From contig CAJLHF010000009.1 of the NCBI GenBank assembly GCA_905206365.1, positions 1 to 58,063 of the forward strand: a stretch of 58,063 nucleotides of DNA. Reading direction: 5' to 3'. The position numbers were made by a program, and so were the translations under genes. Numbering within the stretch: position 1 is the stretch's first letter; each line of letters opens with the position of its first letter. Positions 18,042-27,153 of this stretch are shown piece by piece. The notes beneath the pieces were generated by a model. The model worked only from the letters and a program-made list of their open reading frames with translations. It was not told where the DNA came from and did not search any database. Source of the DNA: an uncultured Sutterella sp. Its GTDB lineage: Bacteria; Pseudomonadota; Gammaproteobacteria; Burkholderiales; Burkholderiaceae_F.

Positions 18042-18788
18042 ATGAAATTTCTTTATGCGGTACGGGGTTGGATTTTCTACCTCCTCCTTTCCGTCACGAT
18101 CATGGCTTTGGCTGTTGCGGTGTTGCCGGCCAAACTGGCGGGCTGTTCGTTGCGGTGGCGCTACGAACGGTTGTGTCGTCCGTGGGCCAAACTCGTTTTG
18201 CGTCTGTTGAAAGTTAGCTGCGGCGTCGACGTGAAGGCGGAAGGGATGGAGAACATGCCCGACTCGGGCCCCGTCGTCGTTCTCTCGAAGCACCAGTCGG
18301 CCTGGGATCCATTCTGGCTGGGGGCCTTTCTGAAGCAGCCCGCGTGTTTTCTCTACAAACGAAGTCTTCACCGCATCCCCGTTCTGGGGTGGATCTTCTG
18401 GTCGATGGAGATGCTCGCAGTCGACCGATCGAAGGGGCGGACGGCGTTCGAACACTTCATGGAAACGGGCCCCGAATTTTTAAAGCGCGGCTGGTGGATC
18501 TGTCTTTTCCCCGAAGGCACGCGGGTGCCTCCGGGCGAGCACGTCCGCTACAAGACGGGCGGTGCGCGCTTTGCCTGTGCAACGGGTACGCCGATTCTGC
18601 CCGTCGCGCATACGGCGGGTACGTGCTGGCCGAAAAACAGCGTGGCCAAGATCCCGGGGACGATCCGCGTCTCGGTTGGGCCGCTCATCGAAACGCGGGG
18701 GCGCGACCCCCACGAGGTGACGGCCGAGGTCGAAGCCTGGATCGAGGCCGAGGTTGAACGTCTCTACGGCGAACACGAGCCCCGATGA
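18042..18788 (+). CDS. plsC: 1-acyl-sn-glycerol-3-phosphate acyltransferase
   Basis: Inner-membrane acyltransferase that makes phosphatidic acid from lysophosphatidic acid. The 248-residue protein has an N-terminal membrane helix (about residues 10-30), the catalytic HxxxxD motif (HQSAWD, H84-D89) and the FPEGTR motif that binds the glycerol phosphate. It sits 13 bases after the T-run of the glyS terminator and overlaps the following metallopeptidase gene as ATGA. In Burkholderia, as I recall, gmhB lies between glyS and plsC; here gmhB is in the heptose cluster instead. Confidence 0.92.
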   Translation: MKFLYAVRGWIFYLLLSVTIMALAVAVLPAKLAGCSLRWRYERLCRPWAKLVLRLLKVSCGVDVKAEGMENMPDSGPVVVLSKHQSAWDPFWLGAFLKQPACFLYKRSLHRIPVLGWIFWSMEMLAVDRSKGRTAFEHFMETGPEFLKRGWWICLFPEGTRVPPGEHVRYKTGGARFACATGTPILPVAHTAGTCWPKNSVAKIPGTIRVSVGPLIETRGRDPHEVTAEVEAWIEAEVERLYGEHEPR

Positions 18789-19579
18789 GCGCGCACAAGG
18801 ATGCTGGAACGCTTGAGGTGCGTGTCGTCGGGGAGAACATGTTGCGCATCGAACTCCTCGGCTGCAAGGTTGACGTTACGGTGTGTTGCCGTAGCGCGCG
18901 CAGGCGTCGGGCGGCGATTTGTCTGCAACGCGGCCTTCTCGAAGTGCGTACGCCTCCGGGGTGGTCGCTTCGCCGCGCGGCCGAACTCCTCGAAGGAAAC
19001 GTCGCCTGGCTCGAGCAGCAAATGCGCTCGGGGGCCGTTTTCGTGCCCTCGAAAGAGGCGCGTACCGTCGAAGGAAAACGTTTTTTCGCAGGGGCGGAGC
19101 TTCCGCTTTATGGTACGCGCGCACGGCTCCGTTTCGGGGCACACACGGCGTCGGTGGAGCGTACGGGCGATGGGTGGTGGATTTCGCTTCCGTGTGCGGC
19201 GGATCGGCCGGATGCGGAAATCGAGCCCTTGCTCGTACGACTTCTCAAGCGGGAGGCGGAGCGAACCTTCGCGCGTTTGATGGTCGCATGGCGTCCCTCG
19301 GATCTGCCCGCAGACCTAGAGATACCTTTTACCCTTTCAAACGCCAAAAGCCGCTGGGGGTCTTGTACGCGGTCGGGGAAAATCCGTCTTTCCTGGTACC
19401 TCGTCTTTTTCCACGAGCGTCTTATCGAGTACGTCGTGGCACACGAGTACGCGCACCTCACCCACTTCGACCATTCGAGCCGGTTTTGGGCGCTTTTGAA
19501 AAAGCGAATGCCTGACATGGAGGAGCGCCGAGCGCGCCTCAAAGTGCTCGGGCGCATGCCGCTTCCGTTCGGCGCTTGA
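18785..19579 (+). CDS. YgjP-type (DUF45) zinc metallopeptidase-like protein
   Basis: Member of the YgjP-like metallopeptidase-domain family, whose substrate is not established. In the 264-residue protein, the C-terminal half holds SNAKSRWGSC followed by the zinc motif HEYAH at residues 220-224 and further histidines in THFDHSSRFW (227, 230), matching the HExxH...H pattern. There is no signal peptide, so it is probably cytosolic. The ATG overlaps the plsC stop by 4 bases. A plsC-DUF45 pairing also occurs in Burkholderiales. Confidence 0.85.
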   Translation: MSAHKDAGTLEVRVVGENMLRIELLGCKVDVTVCCRSARRRRAAICLQRGLLEVRTPPGWSLRRAAELLEGNVAWLEQQMRSGAVFVPSKEARTVEGKRFFAGAELPLYGTRARLRFGAHTASVERTGDGWWISLPCAADRPDAEIEPLLVRLLKREAERTFARLMVAWRPSDLPADLEIPFTLSNAKSRWGSCTRSGKIRLSWYLVFFHERLIEYVVAHEYAHLTHFDHSSRFWALLKKRMPDMEERRARLKVLGRMPLPFGA

Positions 19580-19595
19580 AGTCCGAGTCTTCCCC

Positions 19596-19630
19596 AAAAA
19601 CGTCGAGGGCGTCCGCGAGTACGCCCTCGA
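19596..19630 (-). terminator. Terminator after rsmA
   Basis: A perfect 10-base inverted repeat (TCGAGGGCGT/ACGCCCTCGA, 8-base loop) is followed on the minus strand by CG and five T. On the plus strand no T-run follows, so it mainly serves rsmA. Confidence 0.7.
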
Positions 19631-19652
19631 AAGCATTGGATGGTCGGTTGCC

Positions 19653-20468
19653 TCAGAGCGCGCGCTCGTCAAAGCGACGACGTGCGGCTTCGTTGGCGAG
19701 ACGCACGTACGCATCGACGTCGAGTGCCTCGGGGCGCAGTCCCGGGTTGACTTCCGCAGCTTCGATCCCCTCTTCGGTGAGAAACTTCGAGACGGCGTTG
19801 CGTAGCGTCTTGCGCCGTTGCTGGAAGGCGGCTCCTACCAGGTCCGAAAAGATCGCAAGATCGACCTTCGGGAGCGACTCGACGGGTAGCGGCACCATGC
19901 GCACGATGGAGCTCGTCACCTTGGGCGGCGGCACGAACGCGCCCGGCGGCACGTCGAAGAGCTTGAACATCTTGTAGCGGTACTGGAGCATCACGGAAAG
20001 ACGACCGTAGGTCTTCGTTCCGGGCTCGGCCACCATGCGGTCGACGACTTCTTTTTGCAGCATGAAGTGTTGGTCGATCACGCGGTCCGCCCCCTGCATG
20101 AGCGCGAAGAGGAGCGGCGAGGAAATGTTGTAGGGAAGGTTGCCGATGATGCGAAGGCGCTTTCCTTCGAGCACCGAGGACCAGTCGAGCTTGAGCGCGT
20201 CGGCTTCGATGAGCGTGAGCTCGCTCTCGGTGAACTGCGTGCGCAGGAACGCGGCGAGATCGCGGTCGATCTCCACCGCCGTTTCGTGTCCGGCTTCGGC
20301 GATGATTTCACGCGTGAGCGCGGCTTGTCCGGGACCGATTTCGATGATCGCGTCGCCGGGCTTGGCATCGATCGCGCGCACGATGCGACCGATCCAATGT
20401 CGGTCATGGAGGAAGTTCTGTCCGAAGCGTTTGCGGGCGTGATGCCCCTCAAGCCATTCTTGTTTCAC
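19653..20468 (-). CDS. rsmA: 16S rRNA (adenine1518/1519-N6) dimethyltransferase
   Basis: SAM-dependent enzyme that dimethylates two adjacent adenines near the 3' end of 16S rRNA late in small-subunit assembly; its loss gives kasugamycin resistance in known bacteria. The 271-residue protein has KRFGQNFLHD at the N-terminus, the SAM-binding EIGPGQAALT, and the catalytic motif NLPYNIS. It is the last gene of the lptD-surA-rsmA series. In E. coli pdxA lies between surA and rsmA; here the 192-base gap holds no pdxA. Confidence 0.96.
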   Translation of the reverse strand: MKQEWLEGHHARKRFGQNFLHDRHWIGRIVRAIDAKPGDAIIEIGPGQAALTREIIAEAGHETAVEIDRDLAAFLRTQFTESELTLIEADALKLDWSSVLEGKRLRIIGNLPYNISSPLLFALMQGADRVIDQHFMLQKEVVDRMVAEPGTKTYGRLSVMLQYRYKMFKLFDVPPGAFVPPPKVTSSIVRMVPLPVESLPKVDLAIFSDLVGAAFQQRRKTLRNAVSKFLTEEGIEAAEVNPGLRPEALDVDAYVRLANEAARRRFDERAL

Positions 20469-20660
20469 GGGTGACGGGTAAGCGTAGGATCAGGTTCGGG
20501 AGCCGCGGACCTGCGGCGAGAAGTCGACGTTCGCTGCGAGGAGCGCCGCCGACTCGATCATGATACATGCGGAAAGGATGCCTCCCGCAACTTTCGGGGG
20601 CAGGGATCACAAAGCATGTCCGTTGGCCCGTCCGTTGTGAAGACGGGCCGGCGGGCCGGG

Positions 20661-22025
20661 TTATTCGAGCCCTTCGCCGCGGATTTCCACGTAGGCTTCG
20701 TCGCGAAGCGTACGTTGCCAGTCGTAGGCGGCTTCGGCGAGCTTTTTCTGGCGCAGGGCCTGACGGGCCGCAATGCGCATGCGTTCCGGATTGCCTTCCT
20801 TGTCGGTGCGGCGTTCGACGACCTGGATGAGGTGGTAGCCGTAATTGGTTTTCACGGGCTCGGAAATCTGGCCGGGCTGAAGGCGCATCATCGCTTCTTC
20901 AAAGGCAGGAACGGCATCGCCCTTTTGCAACCAGCCGAGGTCGCCCCCGCGGGTCGCGCTCGTGTCGACCGAATTTAGGCGGGCCATCGTGGCGAAATCC
21001 GCTTCGCCGCGTTCGATGCGGGCCTTGATGTCGTTCAGGCGACGCAGAACGTCGGCTTCCGGCGTGATATCGCTCACGAACATAAGGATGTGACGCACGT
21101 GCGTCTGCTCGACCGGGCCGCCAGCAAGCTTGGCTTCGACGCCGTTGCGCTCGCCCTCAAGCTTCACGACGTGGAAGGCGTGCTTGGAGCGTACGACGTA
21201 GACGTTTCCCGTCTTTTTGTCGGCGGAAATGGCCGTCCAGAAGTCGCCCGGCAGATCCTGAGCGGTCTTCCAGCCGAGGTCGCCCCCCGAAAGCGCGTCT
21301 TCGGAGCGGGAGAAGGATGCGGCGAGCTTCGTGAAATCTTCGCCCGAGCGTGCGCGGGTCGCGATCGACTCGGCGGCGTTGCGCACGGAATCTTCTTCTT
21401 CGGCCGAGCCGATCGGCAGGAGAATGTGGGCGACGCGGTATTCGGTCGTGTCGTTCCCCGTAAAGCCCGCCTGTTCGGCAAGGTAAGCGTCGATTTCGCT
21501 GTCGAGGATGGTGATCTTTTCGTCGACTTCGCGTTCGCGCAGGCGTTGCGTCGTGATTTCGTCGCGAATCTGTTCGCGGAAAGCGTCGAACGTCACGCCG
21601 TCGGCGAGCAGGTGCTGACGCAACTCGTCGACCGTGAGGTTGTTCTGCCGCGCGATCTGTTCGATCGAGGCATTCACCATCTGGTCGTCGACTCGGATGC
21701 CGGTCTGACGGGCGCGCTGCATGATCGTGCGTTCCGAGATGAGACGTTCGAGCACCTGACGGCGCAGGTCCTCCATCGCCGGAAGCGCAATGTTCTGGCG
21801 TCGGAGATTGATCGCCACCGTGTGAACGCGCTGCTGAAGCTCGTACTCGGTGATGACGTCTGTATTGACGACGGCTACGATGCGGTCCACTTCGACGGGA
21901 GCCGCGGCAGTTGCGGCCGCGGGAGCGGCTTCGGCGGTCGAGCCGGCCATGACGCTTGCCGCCTGAGCGGTGCAGGCCAAGAGTGCGCCGAGCGAGACGG
22001 CGAGAATCTTCAGCGAATTATTCAT
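20661..22025 (-). CDS. surA: Periplasmic chaperone and peptidyl-prolyl isomerase SurA
   Basis: Periplasmic chaperone that escorts outer-membrane proteins, including LptD, to the Bam complex. The 454-residue protein has a Sec-type signal peptide ending near AQA, an N-terminal SurA chaperone domain (about residues 50-165), and two parvulin domains, each with the GGDLGW segment. The ATG at 22025 overlaps the lptD stop (ATGAATAA), so it is probably translated by coupling; no clear ribosome binding site is seen. An in-frame ATG nine bases earlier (22034) is an alternative start. Confidence 0.93.
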   Translation of the reverse strand: MNNSLKILAVSLGALLACTAQAASVMAGSTAEAAPAAATAAAPVEVDRIVAVVNTDVITEYELQQRVHTVAINLRRQNIALPAMEDLRRQVLERLISERTIMQRARQTGIRVDDQMVNASIEQIARQNNLTVDELRQHLLADGVTFDAFREQIRDEITTQRLREREVDEKITILDSEIDAYLAEQAGFTGNDTTEYRVAHILLPIGSAEEEDSVRNAAESIATRARSGEDFTKLAASFSRSEDALSGGDLGWKTAQDLPGDFWTAISADKKTGNVYVVRSKHAFHVVKLEGERNGVEAKLAGGPVEQTHVRHILMFVSDITPEADVLRRLNDIKARIERGEADFATMARLNSVDTSATRGGDLGWLQKGDAVPAFEEAMMRLQPGQISEPVKTNYGYHLIQVVERRTDKEGNPERMRIAARQALRQKKLAEAAYDWQRTLRDEAYVEIRGEGLE

Positions 22026-24330
22026 AGTAGTCATAGGGGCTGGTAATGCCGGGAACCGTATCACGGGTCTGGTAGGACTTGATGTTTCGACGGAGTTCGG
22101 AGAGCGGACTCGTACCAATGCTACCGAGCCCGGAGAGCTCAAGTTGTAAGAAGAAGTTGGACTCCTGCTCGTTCGACGCGGTCGTGTAACGTTGTGCGGC
22201 AAAGCGCAGCGTCCAGCAGTCATGTAGGTACTCGAAGCCGCCGATCACTTCGATCGGCTTGCTCCGGTAGAGCGAGTAGTTGTAGCGGAAAAGACCGTAG
22301 AGCCTATCGGTGAGCGGCCACTGCATTGCGAAGTCGACCTGCTTGATGCGGTCGTCCGGGTCGGTCGCCACCGTGTTGTAGCGGTAAAAGAGACCGAGGG
22401 ACGACATCGGACGGGGCGACCACTGAATGCCCGTGTTGGCCTTGACGAAGCGGTTTTCGGCCGAGGAATACTGCGCGACCGCGGAAGCCGTGACGGTTTT
22501 CGAAAGACGAGCGCCCACGCTTGAGAGCAGGTCGCTGCGCACGTCTTCGCGTCGCCCGTCGCCGCCCGTGGCGTCCTTGTACCAGAGACGGTCCTCGTCG
22601 GTGTTGAGGAACTGCACGCGCTGATCGCGGAAGTACTGGCGCTGGCCGATGCTCGCACGGAAGAGCTCGAGCCCCGACGCCTTGTCGATGTAGCGGGTAG
22701 AAAGAACGAGCGAAACCTGATTGGCTTCCGAAACGCGGTCGTAACCCGAGAAGACGTTCTCGGTAAAGAGCGTCGCGAAGTTGAGGTCCGAGATCGACGT
22801 GTCGAAAATCGGGATATCGCTCTGGTCGCGGTAGGGCGACCAGGCGTAGAAGACGCGCGGCTCCAGCGTCTGGAAAGCGTCGCGCCCGAGCCAGTTCGTG
22901 TCACGCTCGAAAACAAGCCCCGAATCGAGACTGAAAATCGGGGACATGCGGCTCGGGGAGTCGTTCACGTAACCCGAACCCTTGAGGTCGGTGAGGTCGT
23001 ACCAGGCCCCGATGAATTGGCCTTTCGGGATGACGAACCAGCCCGCACCCTGCATCGGGTAGGCGACCTGCTGATCGACGACGAAACGCGACCCGCCGAT
23101 GCGATCGGGATGTTTGAAGCGCGTTGCGTCGAGCACCGTCGCGACTTCAAAGCCGTGGAAGTCGCCGTCGTAGCCGCGGATTTCAACCTGCGGTTCGCGC
23201 TCGTAGGGTTTCTGCACGTAGTCGATGTCGTCGGTAAGAAGCGTCTGGTTCTTTTGCACGCGCACGGCTGCGTTCCAGTACTTCTCGGTGTAGGTAAGTT
23301 CGTAGTCCTGCGGAAGCACCGACTCGGAGGACTCGCGGATGTTGCCCGAGAAGTCCGAAATGAAGTCGTCGTCCGAGACGCGGTTGTAGTTGACGTGTGC
23401 GCCGAACTTGCCCTTCGAGAAGTCGGCCTGCGTGCGCAGTCCCCAGCGGTCCTCGTTCGTTTCCTGGTCTTCGGGCATGTAGTCGAGTCCGACTTCGGCG
23501 TCGAGATCCCGGAGTTTGAGTCGGGCTTCGTTGCCGAGCATCACGCCGCGCTTGGACATCAGGCGGGGCGTGAAGGTGTAGTCGTAGTTCGGGGCGAGGT
23601 TGAAGTAGTAGGGAACCGAAACGTCGACGCCGCGGGTTGAGCTCATCCCGTACGTCGGGGTGAGAAAGCCCGAGCGGCGCTCCTTGCTGATCGGAAAGGA
23701 GAACCAAGGCGAGCCGAAAATCGGCACGCCGAGAAAGTGTAGCGACGCGCCCGTGCCCGAGGCCGTCTGGTCGTACTCGTCGATTTCCAGGTTGTTGAGC
23801 TTGATGAACCAGGATTCGTCGTCGCGTTTGCATGTGGTGAGCGTCACGTCCTCGAAGGTCGTGCGGTCGCCCGAGACGAAGCGGATGTTGCGGGCGCAAC
23901 CGCGCAGATTGCGCGGTGCGTATTCCCATTCGGCATCCTCCATCGAGCCTTCGCGCGAGGTGATGCGAAAACGCATCGAGGGGCCCGAGAAGCTCGCCCC
24001 CTGACCGGAGATGCGGGCGTTGCCCGTAGCGATCACCTCGTCCGTTTCCTGAACGTACGTGATGCGGTCGGCTCGCAGGACGGAACCGCCGCGTCGGATT
24101 TCGGCGTTGCCGACGAGGTGCAGTTCGTCTTCGGGATTGCCTTCGATTTGATCGGCGGTGACGAAGCTCGCCGCATCGTTGGCCGGCTGTGCGCGTCCGC
24201 TCTCGAGTTTCATGACGGAGTCGAGCTGAACGCGTACCGGGGAGGAGTCGGCGGCTTGCGCTGCGACGCTCATGGCCGAAACGGCCAATGCGACGTGCAG
24301 GGCAATCTCTCGGGCGGGCGGGAAGGACAT
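22018..24330 (-). CDS. lptD: LPS-assembly outer-membrane protein LptD
   Basis: Outer-membrane beta-barrel that, with LptE, inserts LPS into the outer leaflet. The 770-residue protein has an N-terminal signal peptide (cut near AQA, residue 26), a periplasmic OstA/LptA-like jellyroll (about residues 45-190) and a C-terminal barrel of alternating strands. Only three cysteines are present (C145, C167, C705), against four in the E. coli protein. It heads the minus-strand lptD-surA-rsmA unit and is divergent from amgK, the usual beta/gammaproteobacterial arrangement. Confidence 0.95.
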   Translation of the reverse strand: MSFPPAREIALHVALAVSAMSVAAQAADSSPVRVQLDSVMKLESGRAQPANDAASFVTADQIEGNPEDELHLVGNAEIRRGGSVLRADRITYVQETDEVIATGNARISGQGASFSGPSMRFRITSREGSMEDAEWEYAPRNLRGCARNIRFVSGDRTTFEDVTLTTCKRDDESWFIKLNNLEIDEYDQTASGTGASLHFLGVPIFGSPWFSFPISKERRSGFLTPTYGMSSTRGVDVSVPYYFNLAPNYDYTFTPRLMSKRGVMLGNEARLKLRDLDAEVGLDYMPEDQETNEDRWGLRTQADFSKGKFGAHVNYNRVSDDDFISDFSGNIRESSESVLPQDYELTYTEKYWNAAVRVQKNQTLLTDDIDYVQKPYEREPQVEIRGYDGDFHGFEVATVLDATRFKHPDRIGGSRFVVDQQVAYPMQGAGWFVIPKGQFIGAWYDLTDLKGSGYVNDSPSRMSPIFSLDSGLVFERDTNWLGRDAFQTLEPRVFYAWSPYRDQSDIPIFDTSISDLNFATLFTENVFSGYDRVSEANQVSLVLSTRYIDKASGLELFRASIGQRQYFRDQRVQFLNTDEDRLWYKDATGGDGRREDVRSDLLSSVGARLSKTVTASAVAQYSSAENRFVKANTGIQWSPRPMSSLGLFYRYNTVATDPDDRIKQVDFAMQWPLTDRLYGLFRYNYSLYRSKPIEVIGGFEYLHDCWTLRFAAQRYTTASNEQESNFFLQLELSGLGSIGTSPLSELRRNIKSYQTRDTVPGITSPYDYYE

Positions 24331-24440
24331 AAGAGGTCGAGAGTGACAGGGCCCGAATGGGACCGATAGAATGGCGACAACAAAGTGGACTGATTATAAG
24401 GCGCCCGCCCTCCGGAAGGACGAAGCGCCTCTTGGGATTG

Positions 24441-25454
24441 ATGCTTGATATGACGACACGTGACGAAAAACGCGCGCTCTGGCTCGCGAACATCGCACCC
24501 CGCTTCGGGCTGAAGCTCGAAGCTCTCGAACCCGCGAGCGCCGATGCGAGCTTTCGGCGGTACTTCCGCATTCCGACCGAGACGGGTACCGTCATCCTGA
24601 TGGATGCGCCGCCCGAGCACGAGAACACGCCCGCCTTCTTGAAGGTCGATGCGCTCATGCGCGAAGCGGGCCTCAATGTGCCCGAAATCCTCGCGGAAAA
24701 CACGGACGAAGGGTTCGTGCTCATGAGCGACCTCGGGCGGCGGACGTACCTGGACGTGCTCGACGAAGAAAACGCCGCCCGCCTCATGGACGAGGCGACC
24801 ACGGCACTCGTCGCCTGGCAAAAGGCGAGCCGTCCGGGCGTGCTACCCGAGTACGATCGGACCGTGCTCGAGCGCGAAATCGAACTTTTCCCCGAGTGGT
24901 ACGTGAAGCGTCACCGCGGCGTCGAATGGGACGAAAAGCGCCTCAAATGGTGGACGATGTCGAAGGAGGCGATCCTTCGCTCGAACCTTGCGGAAGCGCG
25001 CGTCTTCGTACACCGCGACTTCATGCCGCGCAACCTCATGGTGAGCGAACCCAATCCCGGGATTCTCGACTTCCAGGATGCGCTCTACGGCCCCGTGAGC
25101 TACGACATCGCGTCGCTGTTGCGCGATGCCTTCATCTCCTGGGACGAGAGCTTCGTACTTGACGTAACGATCCGCTATTGGGAAAAGGCCCGCAAGAGCG
25201 GCATTCCCGTTCCCGCCGACTTCGGCGACTTCTACCGCCAGGTCGAATACATGGGGCTTCAGCGCCACCTCAAGGTGCTTGGCATCTTCGCCCGCATCAA
25301 CTACCGCGACGGCAAGCCGAAGTACCTCGAGGACACGCCGCGCTTCATCGGATACGTGCGCCGTACGGCTTCGCGCTACATCGAACTCTCACCCCTGATG
25401 CACCTCGTCGACGAACTCGAAGGAACCGAACGCAAGGTCGGGTATACGTTCTGA
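24441..25454 (+). CDS. amgK: N-acetylmuramate/N-acetylglucosamine kinase
   Basis: Anomeric sugar kinase of the aminoglycoside-phosphotransferase fold. In Pseudomonas and Neisseria it phosphorylates MurNAc at C1 so that murein sugars can be recycled to UDP-MurNAc without de novo synthesis. The 337-residue protein has the catalytic loop HRDFMPRN (191-198) and the metal-binding DFQ (210-212). Two starts are possible: ATG at 24441, chosen here, and 24450. It is divergent from lptD and overlaps murU by one base (TGATG). Function rests on the fold, the motifs and the paired murU. Confidence 0.9.
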   Translation: MLDMTTRDEKRALWLANIAPRFGLKLEALEPASADASFRRYFRIPTETGTVILMDAPPEHENTPAFLKVDALMREAGLNVPEILAENTDEGFVLMSDLGRRTYLDVLDEENAARLMDEATTALVAWQKASRPGVLPEYDRTVLEREIELFPEWYVKRHRGVEWDEKRLKWWTMSKEAILRSNLAEARVFVHRDFMPRNLMVSEPNPGILDFQDALYGPVSYDIASLLRDAFISWDESFVLDVTIRYWEKARKSGIPVPADFGDFYRQVEYMGLQRHLKVLGIFARINYRDGKPKYLEDTPRFIGYVRRTASRYIELSPLMHLVDELEGTERKVGYTF

Positions 25455-26155
25455 TGCGGGCAATGCTCCTTTGCGCCGGCGCGGGTACGCGACTCCGTCC
25501 GAGCACGCATGTCCTGCCGAAGCCCCTGGCTTCGGCGGGTGGAGTGCCGCTGGCCGTGCGACAGATCCGGGCGCTCGTCCGGGCGGGCGTGCGCGATATC
25601 GTTGTCAATGCGGCGCACGGCGCCGCGGAGCTTGTTCACGCGCTCGGCCGGGGCGAACGCTGGAACGTACGTCTCCACTACTCGATCGAAGGCCGCAGCG
25701 CGCGCGAGGCTCTTGAGACCCGCGGCGGCATCGTTCGGGCGCTCGACCTTCTCACGGACGACGGCCGTGAAGACGCCTTTCTCGTGGTTGCGGGCGATAT
25801 TGTCACGGACTTCGACTTCGCGCGACTTATGCAACACGCGTGGGCGGACGATACGCTCGCGCACCTCGTGATGGTCGCCAACCCCGACTACCACTCGCAG
25901 GGCGACATGGGGCTTTGCGCCGACGGGCGGCTTTCCCGCGTCGAAGGCGAGCGACTCACGTTTTCGAGTCTCGGCCTCTACAAGGCGGAACTCTTTTCGG
26001 GGCTCGACGATCGACGCGCTTCGCTTTTCCCCTGGCTGTTCGCCGAGGTGGACGCGGGCCGTGTGACGGGCGAGCGGTTCGACGGCCTCTGGGTGAACGT
26101 CGGCACCGAAGTCGAACGACGCCGGGTCGAAGCGCTCCTTCGGGAGGGTGCATGA
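25454..26155 (+). CDS. murU: N-acetylmuramate alpha-1-phosphate uridylyltransferase
   Basis: Nucleotidyltransferase that converts MurNAc 1-phosphate to UDP-MurNAc, the step after AmgK. The 233-residue protein begins MRAMLLCAGAGTRLRP and continues to LPKPL, the NTP-binding signature of the family, and has the metal-site VAGDIVTDFDF. The ATG at 25454 shares its A with the amgK TGA. The gene overlaps dusB by 4 bases. The pairing with amgK and the divergent lptD support the MurU role over a glucose or mannose nucleotidyltransferase. Confidence 0.9.
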   Translation: MRAMLLCAGAGTRLRPSTHVLPKPLASAGGVPLAVRQIRALVRAGVRDIVVNAAHGAAELVHALGRGERWNVRLHYSIEGRSAREALETRGGIVRALDLLTDDGREDAFLVVAGDIVTDFDFARLMQHAWADDTLAHLVMVANPDYHSQGDMGLCADGRLSRVEGERLTFSSLGLYKAELFSGLDDRRASLFPWLFAEVDAGRVTGERFDGLWVNVGTEVERRRVEALLREGA

Positions 26156-27153
26156 GGATCGGTCCCTACGAACTTGCCAACCCCGTGATGCTCGCCCCGA
26201 TGGCGGGTATGAGCGACTGGCCTTTCCGCGAGATTTGCAAGGCGATGGGGGCGGGCTATGCCGTGGGCGAAATGACGGCAAGCAAACCCGAATTGCGCGA
26301 TACGCGCAAGAGTCGCAGTCGCTGGGCCCACGAGCACGAAACTGGGTTTAAAGTCGTGCAGCTCCTCGGGGCCGATCCGCACCTCATGGCCGAAGCTGCC
26401 CGGTACGCCGAAGCGGGCGGAGCCGACGTGGTGGATATCAACATGGGGTGCCCAGCGAAAAAGGTTTTGCAGGCTGCCTGCGGTAGCGCGCTCATGCGCG
26501 ACGAGCCTCTCGTCGGACGCATTTTGAATGCCGTCGTCGGGGCGGTCTCCGTTCCCGTGACCCTCAAAATCCGCACCGGCTGGAGTGACGCGATGAAAAA
26601 TGCCGTCTCGATCGCGCGCATTGCGCAAAACGAAGGCGTGGCGATGCTGACGGTGCACGGCCGCACGCGCGAGCAGGGTTTTCGCGGCTCGGCCGAGTAC
26701 GAAACGATTCGCGCCGTCAAGCGTGCCGTCGCGATCCCGGTCATTGCCAACGGCGACATCGACGGCCCCGAGAAGGCGCGCTTCGTGATGTCGGTCACGG
26801 GTGCCGACGGCGTCATGATCGGACGGGCTGCGTACGGCAACCCGTGGATTTTCCGAGACGTGGCGGCCGCGCTCGGTTTTCGCGAAGATCCCGCGGCCGG
26901 CCGTCCTCCGAGCCTTGAAGAGCGTCGCGACGTGCTTCGGCGGCACATGGCCCTCCATTTCGATTACTATGGCGACCAACGCGGTGCGGCGCTCTTTCGC
27001 AAGCACCTCACGCACTATTTTTCTGGACTGCCCGAGGCCCGCGAGGCGGGGCTCGAGGAACTACTGCGCCTTGACGGCGCCTCGGCCGTCGCCGAGGGCG
27101 TCGAGCGGCTTTTCGAGACGCTCACACGCACGGCGGCACGAGCGGATACGTAA
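26152..27153 (+). CDS. dusB: tRNA-dihydrouridine synthase B
   Basis: FMN-dependent reductase that makes dihydrouridine in tRNA D-loops. The 333-residue TIM-barrel protein starts MRIGPYELANPVMLAPMAGMSD, has the catalytic cysteine in NMGCPAKKV, and the FMN phosphate site GVMIGRAAYGNP. I chose the ATG at 26152, which overlaps the murU stop as ATGA; the frame open further upstream lies within murU and is unrelated. It precedes fis directly, as in E. coli, where dusB and fis form one operon. Confidence 0.95.
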   Translation: MRIGPYELANPVMLAPMAGMSDWPFREICKAMGAGYAVGEMTASKPELRDTRKSRSRWAHEHETGFKVVQLLGADPHLMAEAARYAEAGGADVVDINMGCPAKKVLQAACGSALMRDEPLVGRILNAVVGAVSVPVTLKIRTGWSDAMKNAVSIARIAQNEGVAMLTVHGRTREQGFRGSAEYETIRAVKRAVAIPVIANGDIDGPEKARFVMSVTGADGVMIGRAAYGNPWIFRDVAAALGFREDPAAGRPPSLEERRDVLRRHMALHFDYYGDQRGAALFRKHLTHYFSGLPEAREAGLEELLRLDGASAVAEGVERLFETLTRTAARADT

